A DNA stretch of 64,000 nucleotides. Source: CAITNM01 sp021298215 (lineage in GTDB: Bacteria; Pseudomonadota; Alphaproteobacteria; Paracaedibacterales; CAITNM01). Positions 51,041 through 60,849 of the stretch are shown in pieces. The position numbers and the translations under genes were made by a program. The stretch covers positions 141,366 through 205,365 of the forward strand of contig JBKCOJ010000008.1 in NCBI GenBank assembly GCA_046309815.1, written 5' to 3'. Within the stretch, counting starts at the first letter, position 1; every line of letters begins with the position of its first letter. Under the pieces are notes generated by a model. It was given only the letters and a program-made list of their open reading frames with translations. It had not been told where the DNA came from and did no database searches.

Positions 51041-54000
51041 TTAATGTAAAATTACTTTTAGTTGTTTCAAAACAGCGAGACAGAATTTGATGTATAAATC
51101 TGGATTAAGGTTATCGCGTAGGAAGGTTACCTTTTGATCAGGGCGGATACGTATGTCGGCTAATTTTCGTGCTTCTGATGATTGAATGTAGGCTAAAAGA
51201 GCTTCCGGTTTGGCAAATTGATTTTTATAAAAGCTAATGACAAGACCTTTGGGACCAGCATCGATTTTTTCAATATTTAAGCGTTTACAAGCGATTTTGA
51301 GTTCAATAATTTTTAAAAGGTTTTCACATTCATAGGGAATTTTTCCAAAGCGATCAACCAATTCTGCGGCAAAGGTATGAATTTCTTCGGAGGATCCAAG
51401 CGTAGCAAGTCTCCGGTATAGGCTGAGTCTTAAGCTTAAATCGGAAATATACGTTTCGGGTATCAATAAAGAAAGCCCTAGATTTAATTGAGGAGTCCAT
51501 TCCTCAGGAGCTACAGTTTGAGTATGCTCGGCACGTACTTGTAAAATAGCCTCATGCAATAATGTTTGGTAAAGCTCAACGCCCACTTCTTTGATGTGGC
51601 CGGATTGTTCCTCGCCAACAACGTTCCCGCATCCCCGAATGTCCATATCATGGCTTGCAAGCTTGAATCCTGCGCCTAATTGATCAAGACTTTGCATAAC
51701 TTCTAAGCGTTTTTTAGCCGTATCATTGATAATTGCTTCGGGTGGAAGTGTTAGGTAAGCATATGCTTGAATTTTGGTGCGTCCAACGCGGCCACGTAAC
51801 TGGTATAGCTGCGCTAGCCCAAAGCGATCCGCGCGATGCAAAATAATGGTGTTTACCCATGGCATATCGATGCCTGATTCCACAATATTTGTGGCAAGAA
51901 GGATATCGTATTTTCTGTCGCAAAAATCGGTGATAATATTCTCCAATTCTGTTGCAGGTAATTGTCCATGCGCTGCGGCAATACGAAAATCAGGCAGCAA
52001 AGTTTCCAGTGTTTCTTTAGCGGATTTGATATCTTCAATACGTGGAACGACGAAAAAACTTTGACCACCGCGATGATATTCACGCATCAGTGCTTCTTTT
52101 ATCGTGACCGGATCGAACGGCATAATAAACGTCCTTATGCTGAGTCGATCAATAGGTGGAGTTGCAATGAGGCTTAGTTCTCTAACACCCGCAAGCGCTA
52201 ACTGCAAGGTGCGTGGAATAGGTGTTGCCGTAAGGGTTAGAATATGAACATTTGGCTTAAGTTTTTTTAATTTTTCTTTTTGCTTAACCCCGAAGTGTTG
52301 TTCTTCATCGATAATAAGGAGACCAAGATCATGGAACTCGGTTTTTTCTGAAAGAATTGCATGGGTTGCAATGATAACTTTTGCATCACCATTTTTGATT
52401 TCTTCGCGTATGCGTTTAGTATCTCTTGCTTTTACAAGGCGAGAAAGTTGCGCAACACGTAGATCAAAACCGTGGAAACGATTGAAGAAATTTTGAAAGT
52501 GTTGGCGGCATAAAAGCGTTGTAGGTGTTACCACAACCACTTGTTTGCCGGTTGCTGCAACAGCAAATGCGGCACGCAAGGCAACTTCTGTTTTGCCAAA
52601 TCCAACATCGCCACATACTAACCTGTCCATAGGTTTTCCTGAGGCAAGATCACCCAGGACTTCTTCAATAGCGCGTAACTGGTCGTCAGTTTCAGGGTAG
52701 GGAAAGCGCGCGCAAAATTCATCGTAAACTTTGGGTGTAAGAAACGTTTCTCCTTCTTGTAGAGAACGCTCTGCCGCAAGCTTAATCAGGTAATCAGCAA
52801 TAATAAGTAATCGCTTACGTACTTTAGCTTTACGATTTTGCCAGTGAGCTGTTCCTAACCGGTCAAGCTCGACCACCATGTCATCAGAACCATACCGGCT
52901 CAAGAGCTCGAGATTTTCAACGGGGAGGAAAAGTTTATTTTTATCGGCGTATTCAAGAACTAAACAATCGTGGGGTTGATCGTTTACATCAAGAGTTTGC
53001 AACCCTTGATATTTAGCGATGCCATGTTCGCGGTGCACAACATAATCGCCTATATTTAGTTCATGAATATTTTTGAATGCATTGGCATTTTTACGTATTT
53101 TTTGGGATTTGCGCGAACCTAAAAGGTCTTGCTCAGTTAGAACAATTTGATCTTGTGTAACAAAACCTTCTTCAAGGGGGAAACTTAAGCAGTAAATAGG
53201 CTTGCACGTAGCATGTGTGGGGGGCCAATCATTGATGGAAGAAATAGGTGTAGCGATGTGTTCTTTTAGAAGTATTTCAAGGCGATCTCTTGCTCCTTCT
53301 GTTGGCGCAGTAACAATAAATTGTTTTTTTGGATGCGTATTTTTTAACTCAGTTAAATGTTCAAATAACTGACCCTGCTGACGCGATTGTAAAAAGCTTG
53401 GCGCGGGTTGAATGGGTAATTGTGTGGTACCTTCAGTGTGTAGAGAAGAGATGGTTGTATCAACATTTTTTAAAAATGCATCCCATCTTTTTTGATCCCA
53501 ATACATGGTTTCAACAGGTAAAGGATTATAAAATGCTTCTCCCAAAATAGGCGTGGTGCGTGCTTGGTAATAATCACTACATAAAGAATGCTGCTCTGAA
53601 AATATTTGGGAAGCATCAGACTCTACGATAATTTTTTCAGGGGTAATGTAATCTAAGAGTGTTTCGGTATGATCAAAATATAAAGGAAGCCAGTGCTCGT
53701 AGCCTGCGTATAAATGCCCCTCAGCAATATGTTTGTATAATGAATTTTGATAGGTTTCAGGAAACTGTTCTCTATATTTTTTGGTAAAGGAATCAATGGC
53801 TTGTTTGGTGAGGATAATTTCACGAACAGGCTGAATGATAATTTCATTAAGTTCGGATAAGCTGGCTTGGGTAAGCGCATCGAACTGACGTATACGCTCA
53901 ACTTCGTCTCCAAAAAAATCTACACGATAAGGATTCTCAAAACCAATAGGAAAGAAATCAATAATATCTCCACGAATGGCATAATCACCAGGTTCATAAA

Positions 54001-54418
54001 CAACTTCAACGCGATGAAATCCTTTTTCAATTAAGTAGCTTTGAAGTTTTGCAAAGGAAAAATGTAGACCTTTTTTAAGATTTAAAGATTCACCTAGAAA
54101 GCTTAAACGAGGAGGTAAATACTGCGATAGGGCAGCAACAGATGTAACAACAATTTGCTTAGGATTTTCTGCCAGAGAAACGAGTGTATCCACGCGCTGA
54201 CCAATGCACTCAATGGAGGGAGAAACGCGATCGTAGGGTAGACAGTCCCAAGCAACAAATTTAAGGATTTTTCTTTTTAAGAGGCATTCAAGTTGATGCG
54301 TAAATTGATGAACGTCATGATCTCTGCTTAAAACAATAAGAGCAGAAGTTTCTTTTTCTAGAAGTTTGGCAACGGCAAACGGTCGGTAACTTTTGATAAC
54401 TTGAGAGAAAACTATCAT
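51041..54418 (-). CDS. mfd: transcription-repair coupling factor Mfd
   Basis: Removes RNA polymerase stalled at lesions and recruits UvrA. The N-terminal UvrB-like module is followed by the RNAP-interacting domain (GDYVVHREHGIAKYQGL) and the RecG-like helicase, with Walker A GDVGFGKTE near residue 605 and DEEQ near 703. The motifs TATPIPRTL and RGRVGR are typical. The C-terminal TRCF domain is present. 1125 residues, full length. Its ATG overlaps the murJ stop (ATGA), an arrangement probably with coupled translation. Confidence 0.97.
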   Translation of the reverse strand: MIVFSQVIKSYRPFAVAKLLEKETSALIVLSRDHDVHQFTHQLECLLKRKILKFVAWDCLPYDRVSPSIECIGQRVDTLVSLAENPKQIVVTSVAALSQYLPPRLSFLGESLNLKKGLHFSFAKLQSYLIEKGFHRVEVVYEPGDYAIRGDIIDFFPIGFENPYRVDFFGDEVERIRQFDALTQASLSELNEIIIQPVREIILTKQAIDSFTKKYREQFPETYQNSLYKHIAEGHLYAGYEHWLPLYFDHTETLLDYITPEKIIVESDASQIFSEQHSLCSDYYQARTTPILGEAFYNPLPVETMYWDQKRWDAFLKNVDTTISSLHTEGTTQLPIQPAPSFLQSRQQGQLFEHLTELKNTHPKKQFIVTAPTEGARDRLEILLKEHIATPISSINDWPPTHATCKPIYCLSFPLEEGFVTQDQIVLTEQDLLGSRKSQKIRKNANAFKNIHELNIGDYVVHREHGIAKYQGLQTLDVNDQPHDCLVLEYADKNKLFLPVENLELLSRYGSDDMVVELDRLGTAHWQNRKAKVRKRLLIIADYLIKLAAERSLQEGETFLTPKVYDEFCARFPYPETDDQLRAIEEVLGDLASGKPMDRLVCGDVGFGKTEVALRAAFAVAATGKQVVVVTPTTLLCRQHFQNFFNRFHGFDLRVAQLSRLVKARDTKRIREEIKNGDAKVIIATHAILSEKTEFHDLGLLIIDEEQHFGVKQKEKLKKLKPNVHILTLTATPIPRTLQLALAGVRELSLIATPPIDRLSIRTFIMPFDPVTIKEALMREYHRGGQSFFVVPRIEDIKSAKETLETLLPDFRIAAAHGQLPATELENIITDFCDRKYDILLATNIVESGIDMPWVNTIILHRADRFGLAQLYQLRGRVGRTKIQAYAYLTLPPEAIINDTAKKRLEVMQSLDQLGAGFKLASHDMDIRGCGNVVGEEQSGHIKEVGVELYQTLLHEAILQVRAEHTQTVAPEEWTPQLNLGLSLLIPETYISDLSLRLSLYRRLATLGSSEEIHTFAAELVDRFGKIPYECENLLKIIELKIACKRLNIEKIDAGPKGLVISFYKNQFAKPEALLAYIQSSEARKLADIRIRPDQKVTFLRDNLNPDLYIKFCLAVLKQLKVILH

Positions 54419-55947
54419 TCAGCTGAAATATATTCTTTAAAGCGTAGGAGCCCTGTCATCCAAGCCGCTGCAAAATAAGCTAGTAAGCCTGCGCTTACTA
54501 GTATGGCTAACGCAATCGAGCGGATATGGATACCATCCGTTGAATGCAGGTAGGGCATAACCAAAGGTTTCATGGTAATGAGCACGCCAAATAAGAAAGC
54601 GCATGGAATTAGGATTTTTGCGAGGAATTTCCACAAAGCTTTGTCAAAATTAACAAATTGACGTTTTTTTAAAAGATAAACAAGAACAGCCGCGTTGAAC
54701 CAGGATGCACTGGATGTGGCAATCGCGATACCAAGATGTTTGTATTTATAAATAAGCATAAAGTTTAAGGCGACGTTTACAACCATACCAGAAAGTGCAA
54801 CTTTAATAGGTGTAACGGTATCTTGGCGTGCAAAAAAACTAGTATTAAAAATCTTGATTAAAATGTATGCAGGAAGGCCGCTTGCAAAGCCTGCTAAGGT
54901 TTCTGCAGTTGCTAGAGAAGATGTTTGATCAAAGGCTCCACGTTCAAAAATAACCATCACAAGAGGATAAGAAAGGTAAATAAGACCAATCATTGCTGGC
55001 AAGGTAATGAGCATTGCAAATTCAATAGCGCGGTTTTGATTATGCATAGCTCCTTCAACATTATTCTCACGCCATTGTCTTGAAAGCATTGGGAGCAAAA
55101 CGGTTCCTAATGGGGTACCTGTGACGCTGATGGGAAGATTGTATAGTCTATCTGCGTAATAGAGGTAGGATATAGTGCCCATTGGAAGAAGTGAAGCGAT
55201 GATTGTATCGATAAATAAATTGATTTGAAGAACAGCAGAGCCAACAGCTGCAGGCAGCATGCGCTTGCCAAAATTCTGCATAGCTTGATTTTTTCGTGGC
55301 TTTCTAAGGGAAGGTCGTATTCCCATTAAATGGCAGGGGATGTATACCCAAAGTAACTGTACAAGCCCTGATCCCATAATTGCCGTGGCAACAATTTCAC
55401 CATTAGCAAGCATGAGAGGATCCACAAGTTTCATAATAAAGACGATGAAAAGGTTACCAGCAATTTGTGATGAGGCAGCAGCACCAAATCGATCATGGGT
55501 ATTGAGAACACCACTAAATAGAGCTGTTAAGGAAATTAATAAAATGAAAGGAAAGGTAACGCGGGAAAAAGATACGGCTAAAGAAAACACGTCTTCTCCA
55601 ACGCCTGGAACAATCACAGTGACCACAAAGGGCATAATAAGTTCGAAGACAACGATGAGTAATGTCAAAATGCCAAGCATCAGTGAGAATATATCTTTGA
55701 TAAACTCAGCGGCTTCTTTTTTTTGGGCGACATGCATTGCGGAATAAATCGGCACAAATGAGGAATTAAGAGCACCCTCAGCGAATATTCGACGTAAAAA
55801 ACTAGGGATTTTTATAGCAATGACAAGGGCATCCATCACGATACCAGTGCCAATATATTGAGCCATTAACACATCGCGAAAGAAGCCAGTTAAACGGCTT
55901 AAGATGGTGAAAAAAGCAACATTAAGTGCTGAGGAAACTAATCTCAT
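54415..55947 (-). CDS. murJ: lipid II flippase MurJ (MviN)
   Basis: MOP-superfamily membrane protein that moves lipid II across the inner membrane. About fourteen transmembrane helices; the conserved N-terminus (TILSRLTGFFRDVLMAQYIG) and RRIFAEGALNSSFVPIY are family hallmarks, as is YLYYADRLYNLPISVTGTPLGTVLLP. 510 residues is normal. Followed directly by mfd and preceded by cdsA 28 bases upstream, in a minus-strand envelope run (uppS-cdsA-murJ-mfd). Confidence 0.95.
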   Translation of the reverse strand: MRLVSSALNVAFFTILSRLTGFFRDVLMAQYIGTGIVMDALVIAIKIPSFLRRIFAEGALNSSFVPIYSAMHVAQKKEAAEFIKDIFSLMLGILTLLIVVFELIMPFVVTVIVPGVGEDVFSLAVSFSRVTFPFILLISLTALFSGVLNTHDRFGAAASSQIAGNLFIVFIMKLVDPLMLANGEIVATAIMGSGLVQLLWVYIPCHLMGIRPSLRKPRKNQAMQNFGKRMLPAAVGSAVLQINLFIDTIIASLLPMGTISYLYYADRLYNLPISVTGTPLGTVLLPMLSRQWRENNVEGAMHNQNRAIEFAMLITLPAMIGLIYLSYPLVMVIFERGAFDQTSSLATAETLAGFASGLPAYILIKIFNTSFFARQDTVTPIKVALSGMVVNVALNFMLIYKYKHLGIAIATSSASWFNAAVLVYLLKKRQFVNFDKALWKFLAKILIPCAFLFGVLITMKPLVMPYLHSTDGIHIRSIALAILVSAGLLAYFAAAWMTGLLRFKEYISAE

Positions 55948-55975
55948 AAATTTTAAATACTCTTATAAATCATTG

Positions 55976-56767
55976 TTACCTACAAAAAAACCAGAAGCAT
56001 GCAGCAGCAAAACTTACTGCGAGCAAACTATCTAGCCGATCTAAAAGTCCACCGTGTCCGGGAAGAAAACTACCTGTATCTTTTACATTAAAATATCTTT
56101 TACACCATGATTCTAAAAGATCACCAGCTTGCGATAGAAAAACAGAGACACTAACAAACGACCAAAAGAATTTGTGCGTATCTATATTTAATAGCGTTAT
56201 TAATGCGTACGTTCCAGCAAAGCCAAAAGCAATTCCACCAAAGAACCCTGACCATGTTTTTTTAGGACTGATAGTTGGAGCTAATTTTGGACCGCCAGCT
56301 ACTCTTCCTACTAAAAATGCTCCCGTATCAACGCACCAAACAAGAGCAAGCATTAATAAAATAAAAGGGAATCCACTAATTTGAGGAACGATATGAATAA
56401 GAATGCCCATGGCAATTGATATATATATATATCCAAGACTTATGATGATAAACTTTTTGGTGCTAAAGAGTTTTAGATAATATAGCCATCCACAGCCAGC
56501 TAAAATTATACTGATAGATCCGATATATAATAAAGGAAGGAAGGCTGCTGAAACGGCTAGTAGACAGATATAATTGAGCCAGTGATAACTTTGCTTAAAA
56601 CACAAGCGTGACCATTCTCTAAGTAAGCCGAATGTGATAAGAACTCCTAGTATTTTAAAATAGATAGGATCTTGAAAAATCAGGAAAATAGTTGCTGAAG
56701 CAGCAATTAGTCCGGTAAAGAACCGCGGAAGCAAATCACTTTTAGGCTGCGGCACTGTATAATCCAT
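55976..56767 (-). CDS. cdsA: phosphatidate cytidylyltransferase
   Basis: Makes CDP-diacylglycerol for phospholipid synthesis in the inner membrane. Several membrane helices precede the signature near the C-terminus: AGGPKLAPTISPKKTWSGFFGG and then SQAGDLLESWCKRYFNVKDTG, including the LPGHGGLLDRLDS. The ATG at 56767 has a purine-rich AAGAGG about ten bases upstream and gives 263 residues; an alternative start at 56797 is possible. Either overlaps the end of uppS, by 26 or 56 bases. Confidence 0.92.
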   Translation of the reverse strand: MDYTVPQPKSDLLPRFFTGLIAASATIFLIFQDPIYFKILGVLITFGLLREWSRLCFKQSYHWLNYICLLAVSAAFLPLLYIGSISIILAGCGWLYYLKLFSTKKFIIISLGYIYISIAMGILIHIVPQISGFPFILLMLALVWCVDTGAFLVGRVAGGPKLAPTISPKKTWSGFFGGIAFGFAGTYALITLLNIDTHKFFWSFVSVSVFLSQAGDLLESWCKRYFNVKDTGSFLPGHGGLLDRLDSLLAVSFAAACFWFFCR

Positions 56768-57464
56768 AGCGACGATGCCTCTTAGAATATTGTTCAATGG
56801 CTGAATCTAATTGCTTTGGGCCGAAGTCAGGCCAGAAACAATCAACGAAAACATACTCAGTGTAGGCCATTTGCCAGAGCAAATAATTACTAACACGTAG
56901 TTCACCGCTGGTCCGAATAAATAGGTCGGGATCTGGACAAAAACTTGTATCAAGAGTTTGACTAATTAAGTTTTCAGTAATTTCTTCCGCCTTAATTTTT
57001 CCACTTTGTACATCTGAAGCAATCTTTTGAGTAGCTCTGCGAATATCATCACGCCCACCATAACTTAGTGCTAGAGTCACTGTAATACCTGTATTATCCT
57101 TAGTGCGCTCTTCAAGAGTCTGAATCATATCTTGCAAATCCGTTGCAAAAGCAGAACGATCACCAATAATTTTAATACGTACGTTGTGTTGCATAAGTTT
57201 GTCGATGGAATGTTGTAAATACCAACGCAGTAGCCCCATGAATTCTACAACCCATTCTTGTTCTCGTTGCCAATTTTCAGAAGAGAAAGCAAAGAGAGTT
57301 ATATATTCAACACCTATTTCGCTTGCTCGGCCTACAATTTCTTCGGCAGCTTTTGCTCCAGCGCGATGTCCTGCAATGGTGGGAAGAGATCTTGCTTTTG
57401 CCCAACGGCCGTTTCCGTCCATAATGATGGCAATATGCTTTGGAATATTTAGGTTTAGCATCAT
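56742..57464 (-). CDS. uppS: undecaprenyl diphosphate synthase
   Basis: cis-Prenyltransferase that makes the C55 lipid carrier used for peptidoglycan and other polymers. IAIIMDGNGRWAKAR with the catalytic Asp is at the N-terminus; GHRAGAK, TLFAFSSENW, and the C-terminal RTSGELRVSNYLLWQMAY are all family motifs. 240 residues, normal. It opens the uppS-cdsA-murJ-mfd stretch; cdsA begins inside its end. Confidence 0.96.
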   Translation of the reverse strand: MMLNLNIPKHIAIIMDGNGRWAKARSLPTIAGHRAGAKAAEEIVGRASEIGVEYITLFAFSSENWQREQEWVVEFMGLLRWYLQHSIDKLMQHNVRIKIIGDRSAFATDLQDMIQTLEERTKDNTGITVTLALSYGGRDDIRRATQKIASDVQSGKIKAEEITENLISQTLDTSFCPDPDLFIRTSGELRVSNYLLWQMAYTEYVFVDCFWPDFGPKQLDSAIEQYSKRHRRYGLYSAAA

Positions 57465-57496
57465 AATTTTAATAATACCTTTACTGAAATACTAAA

Positions 57497-58453
57497 TTAA
57501 CCTAAGCCTTTTTGGCCCATGCGTAGGAATTTTTCGCGGCGCATTTGCTTGAGTTGTGGACCGCTATGGCGCATTAAATCTTCTAGGGTTCTTTCTATTT
57601 TATTCTTTACCGAACTGATAACTTGGGATGAGAAGCGTTGTGCTCCACCAATTGGCTCAGGAATAATTTCATCGATAATGCCTAATTTTAACAAATCTTG
57701 AGCAGTTAATCGTTGTGCTTCAGCGGCTTCGGAAGCCTTTGTGGCGCTTCGCCATAAAATGGATGCACACCCTTCAGGTGAAATAACCGCATAAATAGCA
57801 TGCTCTAACATCAGCACTGTATTAGCGGTAGCGATGGCAATAGCTCCACCTGAGCTTCCCTCCCCAATAACAATAGTGATAAGTGGCACTTCAATGGATA
57901 AGCATTTCTCGATACTTTTAGCAATGGCTTCCGCTTGACCTCGTTCTTCGGCGTCAATGCCGGGATATGCGCCAGGCGTATCAACAAACGTGATAACTGG
58001 TATTTTGAAACGATCAGCAATATCCATCAAGCGTTGGGCTTTACGGTATCCTTCGGGTTTTGGCATGCCGAAGTTATGCTTCATGCGTGATTCAGTATCA
58101 TTACCCTTTTCTTGTCCAATCACCATAACGGATTGACCGTTTAATTTGGCAAGGCCACCTACGATGCTTTGATCATCAGCAAACAAACGGTCGCCAGCGA
58201 GAGGAATAAAATCGGTAAAGATGTGGTTGGCGTACTCTAGAAATTTAGGGCGATCCTGGTGGCGTGCAATTTGAACTTTTTGCCAAGGTGTCAGTTGCGT
58301 ATAGACTTGATGCATCATCTTATCTGCTTTTGTTTGCAGCTTAGAGACTTCCTCTGCGATGTTCATGTCTTTATTGTTAGAAAGGTGCTTAAGCTCCTCA
58401 ATTTTGCCAACAAGTTCAGCAATAGGTTTTTCAAAATCTAAAAATTTATTCAT
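57497..58453 (-). CDS. accA: acetyl-CoA carboxylase carboxyltransferase subunit alpha
   Basis: With AccD, moves the carboxyl group from biotin to acetyl-CoA, the first step of fatty acid synthesis. The N-terminus FLDFEKPIAELVGKIEELK, then DRPKFLEYANHIF, GKEKGNDTESRMKHNFGMP-like and FVDTPGAYPGIDAEERGQAEAIA with the oxyanion GEGSSGGA are all present. I start at 58453, giving 318 residues, the family length; the open frame further upstream overlaps the esterase gene and is unsupported. Confidence 0.96.
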   Translation of the reverse strand: MNKFLDFEKPIAELVGKIEELKHLSNNKDMNIAEEVSKLQTKADKMMHQVYTQLTPWQKVQIARHQDRPKFLEYANHIFTDFIPLAGDRLFADDQSIVGGLAKLNGQSVMVIGQEKGNDTESRMKHNFGMPKPEGYRKAQRLMDIADRFKIPVITFVDTPGAYPGIDAEERGQAEAIAKSIEKCLSIEVPLITIVIGEGSSGGAIAIATANTVLMLEHAIYAVISPEGCASILWRSATKASEAAEAQRLTAQDLLKLGIIDEIIPEPIGGAQRFSSQVISSVKNKIERTLEDLMRHSGPQLKQMRREKFLRMGQKGLG

Positions 58454-58505
58454 GGCCTTAGGTCGTGAATCCATAGATAGGGTATAGGATGTTTTTTCAA
58501 AATAT

Positions 58506-59414
58506 TCAAGCTTTATAAAATTGATGAAGCCAATTAAAGGCTTGGGCAGCTTCAGGAAAGAATATAGGTAGCTGGGCGAATCCATGCAACACACCGGGGA
58601 TTTCCAAATATCCCTTTAGGCTTGCTTTTTTTGCTAGAATGTCTTTTGCCATACGCGATTCATCTCTAAGAGGGTCGGCTCCTGCTGCAATAATTAAGGT
58701 GGGGGGAAAATTAATATTTTCGAGGGTCCATAAAGGCGAAACTTCAGGTGAAGTAGTCAATGCCGCGTTATTACCCAGATAAGCACTTATATAATACTGA
58801 ATAGAATGACGCGTTAAGGAATAGCCTTCAGCAAATTCTTTTGAGGATTCTAAGCGTTGGGTAAGATCCAATGCTGGATAGATAAGAATGCATTCTTGCG
58901 GTAAAGATTGCTTCTGCTGGTTAAGACGCACGATAAGGCCTGCCATTAAATTACCCCCCGCGCTATCGCCAGCAAGACAAATGGGTAGAGTTTGAGTCTT
59001 TTGGGCCCATTGGTAAACAGCTTCTACTTCATTAAGTGCCGTTGGATAAGTATGCTCAGGAGATAGGGAATATTCAATGGAAATGACGGTGCTTTGCGTT
59101 GCTTTGGCAAGGTTTTGGCACATGACGTGATGAGTGTTGATATTGCCGCGAATCCAGCCCCCGCCGTGCGCGTAAAGAATGACCATTTTAGAAGATGGTA
59201 TTTCGAAAGTCCGTAGTTTAATAGTTTTATCAAGGCTTTCTAAGAATATATCATCGTCATGAGAGCTAATAGCCTGATCTGCTACGCCCCCATATAGCAT
59301 GGCACCTGCTTCAAACTGTGAGCGCAAGGTCTCAATAGGAACTTGATCAACAGGGGGAAGATTAAGCGCCTTAAGGTTTTCGAGGAAAAGCTGCGATTCT
59401 GGGGTGAGCATCAT
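58506..59414 (-). CDS. HSL-type alpha/beta hydrolase (esterase)
   Basis: Hormone-sensitive-lipase-like esterase fold. The oxyanion motif is HGGG (about 83-86), the nucleophile Ser151 is in GDSAGG, the Asp probably lies in GADPLRDE and the His in VLHGFAQLP. There is no signal peptide, so it is cytoplasmic. I start at the ATG at 59414 (302 residues); the reading frame upstream overlaps atpD. It lies seven bases after atpD, exactly where atpC is found in most alphaproteobacteria, and is probably co-transcribed. Its substrate is unknown. Confidence 0.85.
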   Translation of the reverse strand: MMLTPESQLFLENLKALNLPPVDQVPIETLRSQFEAGAMLYGGVADQAISSHDDDIFLESLDKTIKLRTFEIPSSKMVILYAHGGGWIRGNINTHHVMCQNLAKATQSTVISIEYSLSPEHTYPTALNEVEAVYQWAQKTQTLPICLAGDSAGGNLMAGLIVRLNQQKQSLPQECILIYPALDLTQRLESSKEFAEGYSLTRHSIQYYISAYLGNNAALTTSPEVSPLWTLENINFPPTLIIAAGADPLRDESRMAKDILAKKASLKGYLEIPGVLHGFAQLPIFFPEAAQAFNWLHQFYKA

Positions 59415-59421
59415 CGCGGAC

Positions 59422-60849
59422 TTAAGCTGCCTTCTTTGATTTCTCGATCGCTTCCTCAATGCTGCCGATCATGTAAAAATGAGCTTCTGGGATGTGATCG
59501 TACAAACCTTCACAAATGCCTTTGAAGCCTTTAATAGTATCGGCAAGCGAGACAAGTTTTCCAGGAGATCCTGTAAATACCTCCGCTACAAAGAAAGGCT
59601 GTGATAAAAAGCGTTGAATCTTACGTGCACGTGCAACGGTAAGTTTGTCTTCTTCAGACAATTCATCCATACCCAAAATTGCGATAATATCTTGTAACGA
59701 TTTGTACGCTTGCAAGATTTTTTGAACCTGACGAGCTACTTGATAGTGTTCTTCGCCAACAACTTCAGCGGACAGAATGCGGGACGTTGAGTCAAGTGGA
59801 TCCACAGCTGGGTAAATACCCAGTTCAGCGATTTTTCGGCTTAGAACGGTTGTTGCGTCTAAGTGTGAAAAAGATGCGGCAGGTGCTGGATCTGTTAAGT
59901 CATCCGCAGGTACATAAACAGCTTGGACGGATGTAATAGACCCTTTTGTTGTTGATGTGATGCGTTCTTGTAAGTTGCCCATTTCTGAAGAAAGAGTGGG
60001 CTGATAACCAACGGCTGATGGCATGCGTCCTAACAATGCAGAAATTTCGGCGCCTGCTTGAGTAAAGCGGAAAATGTTATCGATAAAAAAGAGAACATCT
60101 TTTCCTTCGGTATCACGAAAATATTCAGCAACAGTTAATCCTGATAGTGCAACACGTGCACGTGCTCCAGGTGGTTCATTCATTTGTCCATAAATAAGAG
60201 CTGCCTTTGAGCCTTCTTCATCAAGTTTGACAACGCCTGAATCAATCATTTCATGATATAAATCATTTCCTTCACGGGTTCGTTCACCAACACCTGCGAA
60301 AACAGAGTAACCGCCGTGGGCTTTTGCAACGTTATTGATTAGTTCCATAATAAGAACAGTTTTGCCAACACCTGCACCACCAAAAAGACCAATTTTCCCG
60401 CCCTTTGGATAGGGGGTTAGAAGGTCAATAACTTTGATACCTGTTGTTAGAATTTCGGTTGCGGGCGATTGTTCAATAAACTCTGGTGCGCTGCGATGAA
60501 TGGGCGCTGTTTTCTTTGTTTTAATTGGGCCGCGGTCATCAATAGGTTCTCCCACAACGTTCATAATGCGTCCTAAGGTTTCAGGACCTACTGGCACAGA
60601 AATAGGACTTCCTGTATCAATGACTTCTTGGCCACGATGCAATCCTGTTGATGAATCCATCGCAATGGCTCTCACCGTTCCTTCTCCTAAATGTTGTGCA
60701 ACCTCCAGAATGATTCTTCCTGACGCACTATCTTTGTTGGGTATTTCCAAGGCATTAAGGATAGGAGGTAAGTGATTGTCAAAATAGACATCGATAACAG
60801 CACCCATAATTTGTGAAATATACCCTTTATTTTTCTTTGGGGCGGTCAT
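59422..60849 (-). CDS. atpD: ATP synthase F1 subunit beta
   Basis: Catalytic subunit. Walker A GGAGVGKTVL near 155, ALVYGQ-like ALIYGQMNEPPGARARV, VLFFIDNIFRFTQAG, and the DELSEEDKLTVARARKIQRFLSQPFFVAEVFTG region are canonical. 475 residues, normal. The start overlaps the end of atpG by four bases (ATGA). Confidence 0.98.
   Translation of the reverse strand: MTAPKKNKGYISQIMGAVIDVYFDNHLPPILNALEIPNKDSASGRIILEVAQHLGEGTVRAIAMDSSTGLHRGQEVIDTGSPISVPVGPETLGRIMNVVGEPIDDRGPIKTKKTAPIHRSAPEFIEQSPATEILTTGIKVIDLLTPYPKGGKIGLFGGAGVGKTVLIMELINNVAKAHGGYSVFAGVGERTREGNDLYHEMIDSGVVKLDEEGSKAALIYGQMNEPPGARARVALSGLTVAEYFRDTEGKDVLFFIDNIFRFTQAGAEISALLGRMPSAVGYQPTLSSEMGNLQERITSTTKGSITSVQAVYVPADDLTDPAPAASFSHLDATTVLSRKIAELGIYPAVDPLDSTSRILSAEVVGEEHYQVARQVQKILQAYKSLQDIIAILGMDELSEEDKLTVARARKIQRFLSQPFFVAEVFTGSPGKLVSLADTIKGFKGICEGLYDHIPEAHFYMIGSIEEAIEKSKKAA

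Noticed and set aside
58454..58594. N-terminal extension of accA
   Set aside because: It overlaps the esterase stop and its sequence does not resemble AccA; the start at 58453 gives the family length.
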